Shown here: positions 51,242 through 60,181 of the stretch, piece by piece
Layout: each line of letters opens with the position of its first letter
Position numbering within the stretch: position 1 is the first letter of the stretch
Assembly (NCBI GenBank): GCA_039944535.1
Contig: JBDUYP010000009.1
Span: 186,001-250,000 of the forward strand
Direction: 5' to 3'
DNA: 64,000 nt
Origin: JAMZMI01 sp039944535
GTDB taxonomy: Bacteria > Bacteroidota > Bacteroidia > Cytophagales > Cyclobacteriaceae
Notes under the pieces: generated by a model
The model's database searches: none
What the model was told of the DNA's origin: nothing
What the model saw: the letters and a program-made list of their open reading frames with translations, nothing else
Translations under genes and position numbers: made by a program

Positions 51242-52292
51242 GATATTAGTTGTGATATTGGTGATGTGTTTGGCTACTTCGTCGAGGGCGGCCTATGATT
51301 CATTGCGAACAGAAAAACACAAGGGACAAATGGTCGTGGTTCATCTGGTCGAGCAGAGTGAGACTCTTTATTCATTGTCGAGACGATACGGAAGTGAAGT
51401 CAGAGAAATAGTCAAATTCAATAAAATTGAGGATAATACCATATCTCTGGGGCAGGAGCTCCTCATACCAATCGGTAAAATCAAATCGAAGAAAAGTAAA
51501 TCTGGGCCTGTCTCAGTGAATGGAGATCCAGAAACTGAAGCTGAAGTATATAGCTTGCCTCAGGACTCAGTTCGGCAAACCCATATCGTCAAACCCAAGG
51601 AAACCTTATTTGGAATTTCGAGGATGTACGGGTTGAGTGTGGATGAACTCAAGCAGCTCAATGGACTTGAGTCTAATTCACTGGATTTAGGGCAGATTTT
51701 GAATGTATCCAAAGTTGGAGAGGAGAGTGTAGTTTCGATTCCTGAAGAGAAAGAGAAAGTTGAAATAGAGAAATCTGTTGCACCGGGTTTCAATGAATAT
51801 CTCGTACAAAGTGGAGACATGCTGGAGACAATTGCCAGAAAATTTAATGTCAGGCCAGATAGTATTGTTATTTGGAACCAACTTTCAAATACATATTTAG
51901 CCATTGGGCAAAGGCTGCTGATCAAAGGGGAGGTTGACTCCTTGGTGCAAATGACTCAACCTGAAATAGAAGAGACAGGTTATAGTCAAAAAAGTAAAAT
52001 GATTGATGCAAGCGGCTTTGCCAAAGTGCTGGAAGAAGGGGTGGCCAAAAAGATTGAAAACGTAGTAGAAACAGATAAATACCTGGCTATGCATCGTACT
52101 TTGAAGGTAGGTAGTATGATAGAGGTGAGAAATTTAATGAACAACAAAAAAGTGTTTGTTCGCGTAGTAGGCAGATTGCCGGAGACAGGCCTTAATCAAA
52201 ACACTCTCATCAGACTTACGCCCATCTGCTTTTCAAAACTAGGAGTCATTGACCCTACCGCGCGGGTGGAGATATCTTATTATGAGGAATGA
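51225..52292 (+). CDS. LysM-repeat cell-wall-associated protein
   Basis: A 355-residue exported protein with a signal peptide (about 1-22, ending ATSSRA) and three LysM domains at about residues 38-85, 122-165 and 190-232. Typical blocks are VEQSETLYSLSRRYGSEV, VKPKETLFGISRMYGLSV and VQSGDMLETIARKFNV. LysM binds peptidoglycan glycan strands. The C-terminal region (about 270-355) is a double-psi-barrel-like domain (IEVRNLMNNKKVFVRVVGRLP) as in RlpA/DPBB proteins. It is in the DUF4905-TIGR02757 unit and its end overlaps the next start by 11 bases. Confidence 0.92.
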   Translation: MGLRYRILVVILVMCLATSSRAAYDSLRTEKHKGQMVVVHLVEQSETLYSLSRRYGSEVREIVKFNKIEDNTISLGQELLIPIGKIKSKKSKSGPVSVNGDPETEAEVYSLPQDSVRQTHIVKPKETLFGISRMYGLSVDELKQLNGLESNSLDLGQILNVSKVGEESVVSIPEEKEKVEIEKSVAPGFNEYLVQSGDMLETIARKFNVRPDSIVIWNQLSNTYLAIGQRLLIKGEVDSLVQMTQPEIEETGYSQKSKMIDASGFAKVLEEGVAKKIENVVETDKYLAMHRTLKVGSMIEVRNLMNNKKVFVRVVGRLPETGLNQNTLIRLTPICFSKLGVIDPTARVEISYYEE

Positions 52293-53055
52293 TGAGTTAA
52301 AGTCATTTCTCGATGAGAAAGTGTATCAGTATAATTCACTTTCATTCATTGAAAATGACCCGATTTGCATTCCTCACGCCTACACCAAAAAACAAGATGT
52401 AGAAATAGCAGGTTTCGTAGCTGCTGTCCTTGCCTGGGGGCAGAGAAAGACAATTATTAATAAGTGCAGAGAGTTTTTTGCATTGATGGACAATGCTCCT
52501 CATGACTTTGTTATCAATCATTCTGAGAATGATCTTAGGGCTTTTCTTAACTTCAAGCACCGAACCTTCAACCCGACAGATGCCCTTTATTTTATAGCGT
52601 TTTTTAAGAGCCACTATACCAATCACGAGTCGCTGGAAGATGCTTACTTACATGCTGATTCGAGAGGTGTCTGGAGTGCTAAAAATGCCCTTATTTCACA
52701 TTTTGACTATTTCTTCTCTTTGCCGGATCATCCTGTAAGAACTTACAAACACATTCCGAATCCAGCTAGAAAATCCGCTTGTAAGCGACTAAATATGTTC
52801 TTGAGATGGATGGTTCGCTCAGACGATCGAGGGGTTGATTTCGGCCTTTGGAGCCAAATTCCTCCATCACAATTAATATGTCCTTGTGATGTGCATGTGG
52901 ATAGGGTAGCAAGAAAGCTTGGGCTCATTACCCGAAAGCAAACCGATTGGGTCACTGCCGAAGAACTCACAGGCCAGCTCAGAAAACTTGATCCGGCTGA
53001 TCCTGTCAAATATGACTTTGCCTTGTTCGGGTTGGGAGTAGAAGAAAAGTTCTAG
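52282..53055 (+). CDS. TIGR02757 family protein
   Basis: A 257-residue cytoplasmic protein of the TIGR02757 family, widespread in Bacteroidota and without known function. Family blocks include DPICIPHAYTKKQDVEIAGF near residues 25-44, AAVLAWGQRKTIINK, KRLNMFLRWMVRSDDRGVDFGLW near 175-197 and CPCDVHVDRVARKLGL near 207-222. Some resemblance of the C-terminal part to HhH-type DNA glycosylases is suggestive but not shown. I take the ATG at 52282, within the LysM gene end. Its stop (CTAG) is shared with pyrE. Confidence 0.9.
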   Translation: MRNDELKSFLDEKVYQYNSLSFIENDPICIPHAYTKKQDVEIAGFVAAVLAWGQRKTIINKCREFFALMDNAPHDFVINHSENDLRAFLNFKHRTFNPTDALYFIAFFKSHYTNHESLEDAYLHADSRGVWSAKNALISHFDYFFSLPDHPVRTYKHIPNPARKSACKRLNMFLRWMVRSDDRGVDFGLWSQIPPSQLICPCDVHVDRVARKLGLITRKQTDWVTAEELTGQLRKLDPADPVKYDFALFGLGVEEKF

Positions 53056-53714
53056 ACCAGCTCTTCCTCACCCCACTGAGCCGGATTGCTTCTCCATGCT
53101 TTAAGTGTTGCCAACTGATCTTTTTGGATACTACCATCCTCAATTCCTAAATCTATCATGGTGCTATAGTCGCTGAGGTACCAAAGATCCATATTATGAG
53201 CTTTAAAATTTTCTTCAGCCAAAGGGAAGCCGTATGTGAAGATTGCAGTCATCCCCAACACTTCCATGCCTACAGCTCTTATCGCTTCGGCGGCTTGCAG
53301 AGAACTTCCTCCTGTCGATACCAAATCTTCGATAATCACAACTTTTTGGCCCGGCTTTACCACTCCTTCAACCTGATTTTCCAAACCATGAGCTTTTGAC
53401 TTTGATCGGATGTAGATAAACGGAATGTTTAGCAAATCGGCAACAAGTGCTCCTTGGGGTATTCCGGCAGTAGCCACTCCAGCTATTGCTTCTACTTCAG
53501 GGTACTTCTCCTTAATCATTTTAGCAAGAGACTCTTTCACCAGTGTTCTCGTTTCAGGATAGGACAGGCTCAATCTATTGTCACAATAAATAGGAGATTT
53601 CCATCCTGATGCCCAGATATATGGCTTTTCCAGATTGATTTTAATCGATTCGATTTTTAGCAATGCCTTGGCAATTTCTTTAGCCAATTTTGAGTTGTAA
53701 TTCTGAACGGACAT
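53052..53714 (-). CDS. pyrE: Orotate phosphoribosyltransferase
   Basis: PyrE (220 residues) makes orotidine 5'-phosphate from orotate and PRPP in pyrimidine synthesis. The PRPP-binding loop is seen in KVVIIEDLVSTGGSSLQAAE near residues 125-144, the orotate region in YCDNRLSLSYPE near 43-54, and IAGVATAGIPQGA near 78-90. Length is the usual one. Its stop overlaps the TIGR02757 stop by four bases, and its start is divergent from the NUDIX gene (92 bases). Confidence 0.96.
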   Translation of the reverse strand: MSVQNYNSKLAKEIAKALLKIESIKINLEKPYIWASGWKSPIYCDNRLSLSYPETRTLVKESLAKMIKEKYPEVEAIAGVATAGIPQGALVADLLNIPFIYIRSKSKAHGLENQVEGVVKPGQKVVIIEDLVSTGGSSLQAAEAIRAVGMEVLGMTAIFTYGFPLAEENFKAHNMDLWYLSDYSTMIDLGIEDGSIQKDQLATLKAWRSNPAQWGEEELV

Positions 53715-53806
53715 GGAAAATTAATTTGATTTTAATGAGAGAAGTGTAGGATATTCTTATCTCGCTAATATATTTAAGGTTTAAACCTTGGCAAATCTAA
53801 ACGACT

Positions 53807-54490
53807 TTGAAAATATATATCAATGATATCCCAGTAAGTATTATCGGAGTTGAGGATCTTCCGAAAAAGAAGACCTTCGATAAGATCATAGATGGGAGTA
53901 AAAAAATAAGTCGTAAGGAACTCATTGATGATGTGCTCATCAATGACGCAGAGCCCTACAAAATAGATGAGCTGCTGCGACTAATGACTGACACCAAGCT
54001 TAAGAATGTGTTTTCTATCACGTTTACAAGTGCTGATGTTTCCACCCTCATAGAGTATATTAAGTCAAAATTTAAGGTGATTGAGGCAGCTGGTGGCGTT
54101 GTGGATAAGCACAATAAGACTTTGCTTATCTATAGAAAAGGAAGGTGGGATATCCCGAAAGGAAAAATAGATAAGGGGGAGAAAAAGAAGGCTTGTGCCA
54201 TCAGGGAAGTAGAAGAGGAGACAGGTGTCAAAACAGAGATTGTTTCTAAAATCTGCACAACATGGCATACTTACGTGACTAATAAGAAGTATATTCTTAA
54301 GAAGACACATTGGTATCAGATGAACTGTTTGGATGACTCCAATCTGGCTCCTCAGGCGGAAGAAAACATCAAGGAAGCTAAGTGGATGACCTTGACTGAG
54401 CTCAGAGCGGCTTTGTATGATTCTTATAGGTCAATAAGGGTAGTGATTCAGGAATATCACAAAATGTTAAAGGAGAATCACAAGTCGTAA
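53807..54490 (+). CDS. NUDIX hydrolase
   Basis: A 227-residue NUDIX hydrolase with an N-terminal extension (about 1-85). The NUDIX box, GKIDKGEKKKACAIREVEEETGV, about residues 120-142, is complete, with the catalytic EE pair. Substrate is unknown; a nucleotide-sugar or diphosphate cleaner is possible. It starts at TTG 53807; the preceding stop leaves no ATG. It converges on coaD with a 13-base overlap. Confidence 0.9.
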   Translation: MKIYINDIPVSIIGVEDLPKKKTFDKIIDGSKKISRKELIDDVLINDAEPYKIDELLRLMTDTKLKNVFSITFTSADVSTLIEYIKSKFKVIEAAGGVVDKHNKTLLIYRKGRWDIPKGKIDKGEKKKACAIREVEEETGVKTEIVSKICTTWHTYVTNKKYILKKTHWYQMNCLDDSNLAPQAEENIKEAKWMTLTELRAALYDSYRSIRVVIQEYHKMLKENHKS

Positions 54491-54930
54491 GGCAAGTAAT
54501 CAGATATATTCTCTCCGTATTTATGCACCTCTCTGATAATAGTAGAGCTGATTGGTGCAAGTTCTGGAGACGTAATCAGAAACACGGTTTCCAACTCTTC
54601 ATTGAGGTGTTTATTGATCTGGCTGATGCTGTTTTCGTACTCAAAGTCGGTGGTGTTTCTTAGGCCTCTTACCAGAAATTTAGCTCCAAAATTATTGGCA
54701 AACTTGGCAGTCAGCTCATCATAAACTTCAACCTTCACTCTGTCATTGTCTGAAAAAGTCTCTTTTATTTTACCAAGCATCATGTCAATGTCGAAATACC
54801 GGTTTTTTTGAGTGTTGTGTCCAACCGCAATAATTACCTCATCAAAAAGCTTGAGGCTTCTTAAAACAATGTCTTCATGACCTTTGGTAAAGGGATCAAA
54901 CGAGCCCGGAAAAATGGCTGCCCGCTTCAT
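54478..54930 (-). CDS. coaD: Phosphopantetheine adenylyltransferase
   Basis: CoaD (150 residues) joins 4'-phosphopantetheine with ATP to form dephospho-CoA. The nucleotidyltransferase motif GSFDPFTKGHEDI is near residues 9-21 (TxGH), and ISSTIIREVH near 127-136 is the second ATP block. Length is standard. It starts one base into the DUF3822 stop, so the two genes are coupled, a pairing common in Bacteroidota. Confidence 0.97.
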   Translation of the reverse strand: MKRAAIFPGSFDPFTKGHEDIVLRSLKLFDEVIIAVGHNTQKNRYFDIDMMLGKIKETFSDNDRVKVEVYDELTAKFANNFGAKFLVRGLRNTTDFEYENSISQINKHLNEELETVFLITSPELAPISSTIIREVHKYGENISDYLPYDL

Positions 54931-55817
54931 TAGTCGCAGAGAAAAAGACTGTAAACATCGAAGTATCGATGGTCTGGAAGGTCTTCAAATTCTTTCGGGA
55001 ATTTCACAAAATTTGGTTTAGTGCCAAATGCAATGTTGCGCACGTACTTTTTGAGAGCAGAAATATGCGGTGAGTTTATGTTGAAGATCCCCCACAAAAC
55101 CAATTTGCTTTCTTTAGGGTTCAAGCCCAGTTCTTTGAAAACGGAGAGTGTGTACTTGAGGTAATCGTCGCTACCTTGAACAAGAAATTGATTGTAATAA
55201 ACCAGATTTTGCTTGTTGGTAACCATCAGATGTAAAATCCCGCGATCTATAAAACCAAAAGCCATGGATTCGTGAGAGTGATCGTCGTATCTGATGATGC
55301 CTTCAAGCAGCGCACTACCCTGATGTATAACCTGAGGGTGCTTGGAAGGATATGCACTTTTCACCCACTCGATAATTTTCTTGTCTGCGGCAAAAATATT
55401 AACAGCCTCGGATTTTATATGCTTGTAATAGTAGACTTCTTCTATTTTGGTATTGACCTCACTATTAAGGATTAGATAATCTCCAGCAACCTCGGGAATA
55501 AAGAAACTGTTTGGAACCAGTGAAAATTTCTGGCTCTTGAAGCAAAGTTTGATAATGCCCCATTTGTAAGAACGGAGCAATGCGTGCTTGTTGAAAATTT
55601 CTTTGATGACCTTGAGTCGGTCATTGATAGTTCTTAGTCCTTCAAGCTTGTAATCTTCAATATAGAGGCATTCATTTTGACTTGTTGTAACACAAAACTG
55701 GAAATCCTTTACCCCAACCATCAGGCTGAGCGTATACCGGTCAAGGCTTTTCGAGTCAAACGAAGAAGCCTTGACTTTTTTGATTAATTTAAATCCAGTT
55801 GTGACGTCAGTGCTCAA
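54930..55817 (-). CDS. DUF3822 family protein
   Basis: A 295-residue protein of the DUF3822 family, usually encoded with coaD in Bacteroidota; an actin/hexokinase-like ATPase fold has been suggested for the family, which I have not checked. Visible blocks include LDRYTLSLMVGVKDFQF near residues 25-41, SLVPNSFFIPE near 116-126 and GFIDRGILHLMVT near 185-197. It starts at TTG 55817 and has no ATG upstream in frame. It is coupled with coaD by a one-base overlap. Confidence 0.85.
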   Translation of the reverse strand: MSTDVTTGFKLIKKVKASSFDSKSLDRYTLSLMVGVKDFQFCVTTSQNECLYIEDYKLEGLRTINDRLKVIKEIFNKHALLRSYKWGIIKLCFKSQKFSLVPNSFFIPEVAGDYLILNSEVNTKIEEVYYYKHIKSEAVNIFAADKKIIEWVKSAYPSKHPQVIHQGSALLEGIIRYDDHSHESMAFGFIDRGILHLMVTNKQNLVYYNQFLVQGSDDYLKYTLSVFKELGLNPKESKLVLWGIFNINSPHISALKKYVRNIAFGTKPNFVKFPKEFEDLPDHRYFDVYSLFLCD

Positions 55818-55820
55818 ATT

Positions 55821-56414
55821 TTATTCCCAGTTACCTGCGGTGGTTACGTTGGTTCTAGAACCAAATCTTAGTGGTCTTCTTCCAGGGATTTCGCTTTCAG
55901 GATCTCTGGATTTATCAACAGGTTGAGGGTTAACAACCTCAATCACATTTACGGTAACACCGCTTTTATCAATTTTGTCAGCCCAAATATCAAACTTCAC
56001 CTTTGGCTCAGAGTTCGGAACGTAAGGAAGTTCAGCCAGCTGAAATCTTGGCCATTTTTTAGGGGTAAACAATGAGTCCATTACTGGCACGGTTCCTAAT
56101 GTATCTACAATGGTATAAGTACTGTCAGCACCATAATCCAATGTTTTTACATATTCCGTTTTCTCTGTGATGTAGAAACTACCAGAGTCAACAAATGCAA
56201 GAAGATTATCCCAGTTGCTAGTGTATTGTCCATTTACCGCTTCAAAAGCCAATTCAGCTTCGCGAATCATTTTTAGTTGCTCGATTATACGGGCTTCTTT
56301 CTTGGCAATTATCTTTGATTCTTGAATGCTTGAATTAATCGTGAAGTATAGATAGTATGCCAAAGCTACTGCGATAAGACCAAATACGATCGTCAAAACT
56401 TTTGTGGTACTCAT
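55821..56414 (-). CDS. Pilin-like single-pass membrane protein
   Basis: A 197-residue protein with one N-terminal membrane helix (MSTTKVLTIVFGLIAVALAYYLYF, about residues 5-25) and an alpha-helical stem, then REAELAFEAVNGQYTSNWDNLLAF near 50-73, which resembles the helix-loop of type IV pilin-like and pseudopilin proteins. It ends in an arginine-rich tail. No pilus or type II secretion genes are in the window. Start 56414 is chosen because the longer frame from 56465 adds no signal. It lies three bases after DUF3822's start on the same strand. Confidence 0.78.
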   Translation of the reverse strand: MSTTKVLTIVFGLIAVALAYYLYFTINSSIQESKIIAKKEARIIEQLKMIREAELAFEAVNGQYTSNWDNLLAFVDSGSFYITEKTEYVKTLDYGADSTYTIVDTLGTVPVMDSLFTPKKWPRFQLAELPYVPNSEPKVKFDIWADKIDKSGVTVNVIEVVNPQPVDKSRDPESEIPGRRPLRFGSRTNVTTAGNWE

Positions 56415-56488
56415 TATATGAATGTTATAAGAAGTTAGGTTTTTTGCAATAATACAGATTTTCACTTGTCTAGCGAAACCCTGAATGT

Positions 56489-56983
56489 CTAAATGTTCGC
56501 AAATCTGATGAAGCCTCTCTGCTTGATAATGTCCGAAGGATGCTCACAACTCCAAAAACTGTTGTGGATTGTGCCTGAGGATAGTTTTTTGATTTCTTCA
56601 TAATCCCAAAATTTCAAATCAGATAAAATTTGTTCATTATGCGGTACTTCAGGGTCTTTGCCCAATTTGGGGTCACCACTTATCCTTTTTACGAGGTAAA
56701 AAAGCTCGATTGCGTGAAAGCGATCATCAAGGTACTCGTTTACAAAGAGGAATGACCCCACTTTGATGTGAAGGTTTGTTTCTTCTAAAAATTCCTTTAC
56801 CAGACATTCTTCAGTGGTTTTGCCAAATTCAAGCCCTCCGCCGGGTGGTGCCCATAAATACCCCTCAGGTCCAATGCCATCATGCTTGATCAGAAGGATT
56901 TTGCCTTTGTCTTCCAGTAGTCCACAGACCCTGATTCTGGTTTTGTGAGCGTAAAGCGAATCGGAAATAGAGAAATCGGTCAT
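56489..56983 (-). CDS. NUDIX hydrolase
   Basis: A 164-residue NUDIX hydrolase with the box GGGLEFGKTTEECLVKEFLEETNL near residues 46-69. The arginine of the REVxEE block is replaced by lysine (KEFLEET), a conservative change. It is similar to ADP-ribose or nucleotide-cleaning NUDIX enzymes; substrate is unknown. It is divergent from the DUF1573 gene (61 bases). Confidence 0.9.
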   Translation of the reverse strand: MTDFSISDSLYAHKTRIRVCGLLEDKGKILLIKHDGIGPEGYLWAPPGGGLEFGKTTEECLVKEFLEETNLHIKVGSFLFVNEYLDDRFHAIELFYLVKRISGDPKLGKDPEVPHNEQILSDLKFWDYEEIKKLSSGTIHNSFWSCEHPSDIIKQRGFIRFANI

Positions 56984-57014
56984 TTTTATCCTAACATAAG
57001 TAAAGTTGGTTCGT

Positions 57015-57022
57015 TAGATTTG
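57015..57022 (+). promoter_or_regulatory. -7 box of the DUF1573 gene promoter
   Basis: TAGATTTG matches the Bacteroidota -7 box TAnnTTTG and lies 23 bases before the DUF1573 start. No good -33 TTTG is seen at the expected distance. Confidence 0.4.
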
Positions 57023-57044
57023 TGAAAAAAGAAAGTTAATCACA

Positions 57045-57485
57045 ATGAGAATCATACCAATTTTATTTGTGCTTTTTGTAGGCTTTGGTGTTTACGCACA
57101 ATCTCAAGATGCACAAACTGCACAATCAGGAGCAAAAGTCGAATTTGAGGAATCTCTTTTTGAATTTGGAGAAATCACTCAGGGCGATAGAGTAGAGCAT
57201 GTTTTTAAATACACCAACACGGGTACAGAGCCTTTGATACTCAGCAGCGTGAGAACTACCTGCGGATGTACGGCACCAAATTGGAGTAGAGACCCCTTGG
57301 CTCCAGGTGAGAGCACTACCATGACGGTGCGTTTCAACAGTACGGGCAAAATGGGAATGCAAAACAAAACCATAACTGTCAATAGCAACGCTACCAATAA
57401 CCCGGAAAGAATCAGGATTACAGCCAATGTGTTGCCAAAACCTGCGCCATCAAAGGACGTAACGGAAGCAACTAGTCCTGAGTAG
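57045..57485 (+). CDS. DUF1573 domain-containing secreted protein
   Basis: A 146-residue exported protein with a signal peptide (about residues 1-18, ending VYAQ) and a DUF1573 beta-sandwich. The hallmark is GEITQGDRVEHVFKYTNTGTEPLIL followed by VRTTCGCTAPNWS (residues about 45-86), with the family's CGC. A C-terminal region extends to an Ala/Pro-rich end. The function is unknown; the domain resembles the Ig-like folds of ASPM/SPD-2. It converges with the DUF423 gene with a 14-base overlap. Confidence 0.92.
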   Translation: MRIIPILFVLFVGFGVYAQSQDAQTAQSGAKVEFEESLFEFGEITQGDRVEHVFKYTNTGTEPLILSSVRTTCGCTAPNWSRDPLAPGESTTMTVRFNSTGKMGMQNKTITVNSNATNNPERIRITANVLPKPAPSKDVTEATSPE

Positions 57486-57855
57486 GATCTTTTAATATCT
57501 GGATGATTACTGTAGTCCACCCGGCAATAAAGCTAAGTCCGCCAATAGGGGTGATAGCTCCTAGCCAGGCTATATTACAAATAGATAATAAATAAAGGGA
57601 TCCACTGAAGATCAGTATCCCTGAGACAAATAGAAAAGCCGAATAAGTGAGAAACTTACTCGGCTTTTTTGATGACCAGAGCCCGAGAAACAACAGCCCC
57701 ATAGAATGAAACATCTGGTACAATACGGCTGTTTCAAAAGTGTCAATGTGCTGGTTAGCTTCTAATGTGCTTTTGAGACCATGTGCGCCAAACGCGCCGA
57801 TAGCCACGGATGCCAGACTGAATATTGCCCCAGCCAGTAAGATTTTTTTATGCAT
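57472..57855 (-). CDS. DUF423 family membrane protein
   Basis: A 127-residue membrane protein with four hydrophobic helices, opening LLAGAIFSLASVAIGAFGAHGLKS, the family signature. The function of DUF423 (YwdK/YgdD-like) is unknown. I take the ATG at 57855; the longer frame to 57870 overlaps the next gene more. It is downstream of the YggS gene with an eight-base overlap. Confidence 0.88.
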   Translation of the reverse strand: MHKKILLAGAIFSLASVAIGAFGAHGLKSTLEANQHIDTFETAVLYQMFHSMGLLFLGLWSSKKPSKFLTYSAFLFVSGILIFSGSLYLLSICNIAWLGAITPIGGLSFIAGWTTVIIQILKDPTQD

Positions 57856-58525
57856 AATTTCTTTCTCCAAAAATAGTGCTCCCCACCCTGATCATAGTGC
57901 TCCCGCACTCCAGGGCAATTTTATAGTCACTACTCATTCCCATTGACAGTTCTTTCATATTAAGGTTTGGTATCGAGAATTCTTTGTCGATATCATCAAA
58001 AATAGACTTGAGGCTTAGAAACTCTGATTTTATTTGATCTGTGTCATCTGTCAAAGTGGCCATACCCATCAGTCCGAGGATTTTTATGTTTTCTAATTCA
58101 CCTAGTACGCCGCTTTTAAGCAATGTGAATAATTCGGATTTATCAAAGCCGAATTTGGTGGTTTCAGTAGCGATATGCACCTGGAGCAAACAGTTTATCT
58201 GTCGTTCAGCTTTTGCAGCTTCTTTGTTGATGGCTCTAAGTAATCTTTCACTATCTACTGAGTGTATGAGGTGTACAAAAGGAGCAATCTGCTTGACCTT
58301 ATTTCTTTGTAAATGCCCGATCATGTGCCACATAATATCTTTTGGCAATGACTCATATTTACCAACCAGCTCTTGCACTTTGTTTTCACCGAAATGGCGC
58401 TGACCCGCATCATATGCTTCTTGCAGCAGCTCATTTGGTTTGGTTTTGCTCACCGCTATTAGTGTGCATTTGTGATCTGATGTTTTCGTTAATATTGACT
58501 GTATGTTATCTGTGATTTTGGACAT
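57848..58525 (-). CDS. YggS-type pyridoxal-phosphate homeostasis protein
   Basis: A 225-residue PLP-binding protein of the YggS/PLPBP family, which manages cellular PLP and amino-acid balance. The PLP lysine is in LIAVSKTKPNELL near residue 27. HFGENKVQEL near 50 and MWHMIGHLQRNKV near 70 are also present, and the C-terminal LSMGMSSDYKIALECGSTMIRVGS ends with the phosphate-binding block. The ATG at 58525 (MSKITDN) is preferred over the TTG two codons earlier. It shares a transcript with the DUF423 gene. Confidence 0.94.
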   Translation of the reverse strand: MSKITDNIQSILTKTSDHKCTLIAVSKTKPNELLQEAYDAGQRHFGENKVQELVGKYESLPKDIMWHMIGHLQRNKVKQIAPFVHLIHSVDSERLLRAINKEAAKAERQINCLLQVHIATETTKFGFDKSELFTLLKSGVLGELENIKILGLMGMATLTDDTDQIKSEFLSLKSIFDDIDKEFSIPNLNMKELSMGMSSDYKIALECGSTMIRVGSTIFGERNYA

Positions 58526-58624
58526 ATTCAAAATTAAAATTATTGCCTAAGTTTAATTCAACAATGCAGGGTTTATTCATGACTCGATAAATTTTCTTTA
58601 ATCCATTATCATCCCAATCTAACA

Positions 58625-60181
58625 ATGGAAATATTAGGGACCCTTTTAAAAAAAGGCATAAGCCTTCGGGAGAGTCTAGAGCAGCATTACAACTCACCAG
58701 TTGACCTACAAAAAAGGGAGCTCATCAAGCTTTTGATAGAGGCCAGACATACTCGATTTGGCGAGGCTCACCGTTTTTCTGAAATACTGAATTTGCTCAA
58801 AGAGAATAATGACCTGAGTTTTTATGAGTCCTTCAAGACGAATGTACCTGTTTTTGATTATGATAAAATCAATGGGGATTGGTGGTCAAAAGCGAGGGCC
58901 GGAAAGAAGAATGTGTGCTGGCCAGGAAAAACAAAATATTATGCGCTGAGCAGTGGTACATCGGGGGCGGCTTCTAAGTACATACCAGTTACCAAGGATA
59001 TGCTCAAATCCATCAAACGCACCAGTCTTCGTCAAATGATGGTGCTCTCTAAGTGCAGCCTGCCAGATGAGCAATTTTCAAAGGGAATTTTGATGTTGGG
59101 TGACAGTACTGACCTGCGCAGCAATGGGACTTATTTTGAAGGTGATTTGAGTGGTATCACCACCTTTCAAATTCCGTTTTGGTTTCAGCATTTTTATAAG
59201 CCTGGCAAGCGCATTTCTAAGGCTACTAACTGGGACGACAAACTCACCGAGATTACCAAAAAGGCAAAAGATTGGGATATAGGGATTATCTGCGGCGTGC
59301 CGGCATGGCTTCAGATCTTGATAGAGAAAATCATTGATCATTATCAGGTGGAAACGATTCATGATATTTGGCCAAATCTTAAAATATTCGTTCATGGTGG
59401 AGTTTCTTTTGAGCCTTACCGAAAAGGGTTTGGCAAGCTATTGGGCCAACCATTGATTTACCTGGAAACCTATCTGGCCAGCGAAGGATTCATTGCCTTT
59501 CAGACTGACCCGGATCGTAGAACAATGAAGCTCGTGCTTAATAATTGGATTTTTTACGAGTTTGTGCCTTTTACTTCTATAAATTTCACAGAAGATGGTG
59601 AGATGGTTGGCAATCCTGAGACACTGGATATCAGCGAAGTAAAGGAGAACCAGGAGTATGCACTTTTGATTTCTACAAATGCAGGAACGTGGAGATATCT
59701 TATTGGTGATGTTATTAAGTTTGTGTCTTTAGAGGAATCTGAAATCGTCATAACCGGACGAACTAAGCATTTTTTGAGTTTGTGCGGAGAACATCTTTCG
59801 GTCGATAATATGAATAAAGCGATGGAGCTTGTGAGTGAAGACATAAATGTCGCAATTCGTGAGTTTACTGTTATCGGGGAGCACCATGGTTCACTTTTTG
59901 CCCATAATTGGTATTTGGGTGTAGATGGTGAAGCAGATGCAGAGGAGGTAGAGCGAATGCTTGACCACAGGCTGATGGGTCTTAATGATGATTACAAGGT
60001 TGAGCGCGGACATGCTCTCAAGGAAATTAAGGTCAACCTCTTGCCGGCACAAGCTTTCTACGATTGGATGAAGGCACAAGGCAAAGAAGGGGGACAATCG
60101 AAGTTTCCGAGAGTGCTAAAAAATGATAAAGCGGCTGACTGGAAACAGTTTCTCACTGACCATAACCTAATAAGTGTTTAA
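58625..60181 (+). CDS. GH3-family acyl-amido synthetase
   Basis: A 518-residue adenylate-forming enzyme of the GH3 (auxin-responsive promoter) family. Plant GH3 enzymes join amino acids to carboxylic acids such as jasmonate. ATP-binding motif 1, ALSSGTSGAASKYIPV, is near residues 110-125; motif 2, FVHGGVSFEPY near 258-268, and the GRTKHFLSLCGEHLS block near 378-392 hold the hinge region. Length is typical of bacterial members. Its last base overlaps the LysE-type gene start (TAATG). The substrates are unknown; the amino-acid exporter-like neighbour hints at amino-acid conjugates. Confidence 0.92.
   Translation: MEILGTLLKKGISLRESLEQHYNSPVDLQKRELIKLLIEARHTRFGEAHRFSEILNLLKENNDLSFYESFKTNVPVFDYDKINGDWWSKARAGKKNVCWPGKTKYYALSSGTSGAASKYIPVTKDMLKSIKRTSLRQMMVLSKCSLPDEQFSKGILMLGDSTDLRSNGTYFEGDLSGITTFQIPFWFQHFYKPGKRISKATNWDDKLTEITKKAKDWDIGIICGVPAWLQILIEKIIDHYQVETIHDIWPNLKIFVHGGVSFEPYRKGFGKLLGQPLIYLETYLASEGFIAFQTDPDRRTMKLVLNNWIFYEFVPFTSINFTEDGEMVGNPETLDISEVKENQEYALLISTNAGTWRYLIGDVIKFVSLEESEIVITGRTKHFLSLCGEHLSVDNMNKAMELVSEDINVAIREFTVIGEHHGSLFAHNWYLGVDGEADAEEVERMLDHRLMGLNDDYKVERGHALKEIKVNLLPAQAFYDWMKAQGKEGGQSKFPRVLKNDKAADWKQFLTDHNLISV

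Noticed and set aside
58529..58536. TAATTTTG box before the YggS-type gene
   Set aside because: It lies only three bases ahead of the ATG and has no -33 match; AT-rich chance is likely.
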